A stretch of DNA of 7,964 nt from positions 1-7,964 of the forward strand of contig CAJKKA010000072.1 in assembly GCA_905200315.1 (NCBI GenBank), given 5' to 3'. Numbering within the stretch: the stretch's first letter is position 1; every line of letters starts with the position of its first letter. A model generated the notes under the pieces. That model searched no databases and was not told the origin of the DNA. It saw only the letters and a program-made list of their open reading frames with translations. The position numbers were made by a program, and so were the translations under genes. This stretch comes from an uncultured Clostridium sp. Lineage in GTDB: Bacteria; Bacillota_A; Clostridia; TANB77; CAG-508. Below are positions 6,801-7,964 of the stretch, one piece after another.

Positions 6801-6837
6801 ATAAACTAAGTCCTATTTCTTCCCTTTAAAACTTAAA

Positions 6838-7964
6838 TTATTTCTTTTTTAAATTAGCAAGTGCTGCGAAAGGATTATTAAATACTTCTTGGTCTTTATT
6901 TTTATTTTTTAAGTATTTATTTATATCCTTTTTAGATGCCTTCCCTTTTTCCTCAGATTTTCTTTTGTTAAATGAAGAAAGTTTTTCTCTATATCCACAA
7001 CTACATGTAAATATTTTTCCTTCACCCTCTCCTTTTAACTCAAGTCTCTTATGGCAATTTGGACATCTTGCATTTGTAGTTTGTGAAATTAATTTTCTAG
7101 TATTACATTCTCTATCTTCACATACTAGCATCTTTCCTCTTTTGCCGTTTACTTCTAACATGAATTTACCACAGTTTGGACATTTATTTCTAGTTAAATT
7201 ATCATGTTTAAATTTATTTTCACTATTTTTAATTTCTTTTACAATAGTTTTTGAATAATTTTTCATTTGGTTGATAAAATCATTCTTTTTACTTTTTCCT
7301 TTTGATATATCTGTAAGGGTTTTTTCCCATTTAGCTGTTAATTCTGGACTTTTTAAATCAGCTGGAGCTAAATCTAAAAGTTGTCTTCCTTTTGATGTTA
7401 TGTGGATTTCTTTATTTTTCATCTCTACAAAGAATGAATTAAATAATTTTTCGATTATATCTGCTCTTGTTGCAACAGTTCCAAGATTATTTTTTTCCAT
7501 TTCTGTAAGTAATGTCGCTTCATTTAAATATGAAGGTGGATTAGTTTTTTTACTTTCTATTTTAACACTCTCTATGTTTAAAACTTCACCTACATTTACA
7601 TCTATTATACCGCCATATGTTTCATCATCCTCTACAGTATAGTTTTCTCTCCAGCCTAATTTATTTATTTTATTTCCATTAGCTGTAAACGTCTCACCCT
7701 CACAAACTCCTTTTATAGTCGTTTGTTCGTATTCAAATGGAGGACATAATACGCTTAAGAATCTTTTGACTACTAAGTCGTAAATTTTTCTTTCTTTGTC
7801 AGATAAATCTCCTAAAAATACTCTTTCTTCTGTTGGTATTATAGCGTGGTGATCTGAGACTTTTGAATTATCCACAAAAGATTTATTAGGTTTTATCTTA
7901 GTTTTTAACAGTTTCATACATACTTTTGAATATTCGCTAGTATTTACAGCTTTTATTCTATCTT
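6838..7964 (-). CDS. topB: DNA topoisomerase III, C-terminal part (5' end beyond window)
   Basis: This is a type IA topoisomerase that passes single DNA strands through a transient break to decatenate and relax DNA. The last 374 codons are visible. The frame is open to the right edge, so the ATG at 7917 is internal. The TOPRIM domain and active-site tyrosine must lie outside the window. Numbering from the Met at 7917, SDHHAIIPT is at 21-29, a hallmark of the family. The segment from NPPSYLNEATLL (126-137) to LGTVATRADIIEKLF (145-159) is the conserved type IA block. Two C-terminal zinc-finger motifs follow: CPNC...CEDREC (246-271, CX2C-X16-CX4C) and CPNC...CSC (285-307, CX2C-X16-CXC). The gene ends in a lysine-rich tail with NPFAALANLKKK. 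The stop is 52 bp before the regulator, with no terminator between, so read-through is possible. The zinc fingers and motif set favour TopB over TopA. Confidence 0.93.
   Translation of the reverse strand, partial: DRIKAVNTSEYSKVCMKLLKTKIKPNKSFVDNSKVSDHHAIIPTEERVFLGDLSDKERKIYDLVVKRFLSVLCPPFEYEQTTIKGVCEGETFTANGNKINKLGWRENYTVEDDETYGGIIDVNVGEVLNIESVKIESKKTNPPSYLNEATLLTEMEKNNLGTVATRADIIEKLFNSFFVEMKNKEIHITSKGRQLLDLAPADLKSPELTAKWEKTLTDISKGKSKKNDFINQMKNYSKTIVKEIKNSENKFKHDNLTRNKCPNCGKFMLEVNGKRGKMLVCEDRECNTRKLISQTTNARCPNCHKRLELKGEGEGKIFTCSCGYREKLSSFNKRKSEEKGKASKKDINKYLKNKNKDQEVFNNPFAALANLKKK

Noticed and set aside
7271..7642. 123-codon open frame on the plus strand
   Set aside because: It is antisense to conserved topB motifs and has no recognisable family. 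The same holds for the other plus-strand frames inside fruA, the regulator and the oxidoreductase.

Overview
The window is strongly AT-rich, and every gene lies on the minus strand. Intrinsic terminators, strong AAGGAGG-type ribosome binding sites and the protein families all point to a low-GC Clostridia chromosome. The proteins look most like those of the Peptostreptococcaceae (the Clostridioides/Paraclostridium/Romboutsia group). That placement rests on recognition of the families, not on a search.

In the direction of transcription (right to left) the layout is as follows. (1) The C-terminal half of DNA topoisomerase III (topB) runs in from the right edge and stops at 6838. (2) After a 52-bp gap with no visible terminator comes a PTS-regulated transcription factor of the LicR/ManR/MtlR type, with two helix-turn-helix domains, PRDs, an EIIB-like and an EIIA-like domain (6785-5016). 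(3) A 230-bp intergenic region holds two terminator-like hairpins, a cre-like motif and a promoter. (4) The fructose operon follows: fruK (1-phosphofructokinase), then fruA (fused EIIABC permease), ending at a 12-bp GC-rich hairpin. (5) Next is a FAD-dependent oxidoreductase with a C-terminal Rieske [2Fe-2S] domain, resembling Bacillus YhfW, ending at a strong hairpin near the left edge. No intergenic stretch exceeds about 230 bp. I see no tRNA, rRNA, insertion sequence or CRISPR array.

FruA would import fructose as fructose-1-phosphate, FruK would convert this to fructose-1,6-bisphosphate, and the adjacent PRD regulator is the obvious candidate activator. Its EIIB-like Cys and EIIA-like His could sense PTS phosphorylation state.

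Most of the window is ordinary metabolic and housekeeping DNA, and I do not see a wholly new system. The most notable observation is that the regulator's full N-terminus (about 109 residues carrying HTH1 and most of HTH2) is open and recognisable but has no ATG, GTG or TTG start. A good Shine-Dalgarno sits 8 nt upstream of an ATT codon. This gene therefore either uses a rare AUU start or has lost its start codon. In addition, its first PRD looks shortened and lacks the regulatory histidines.
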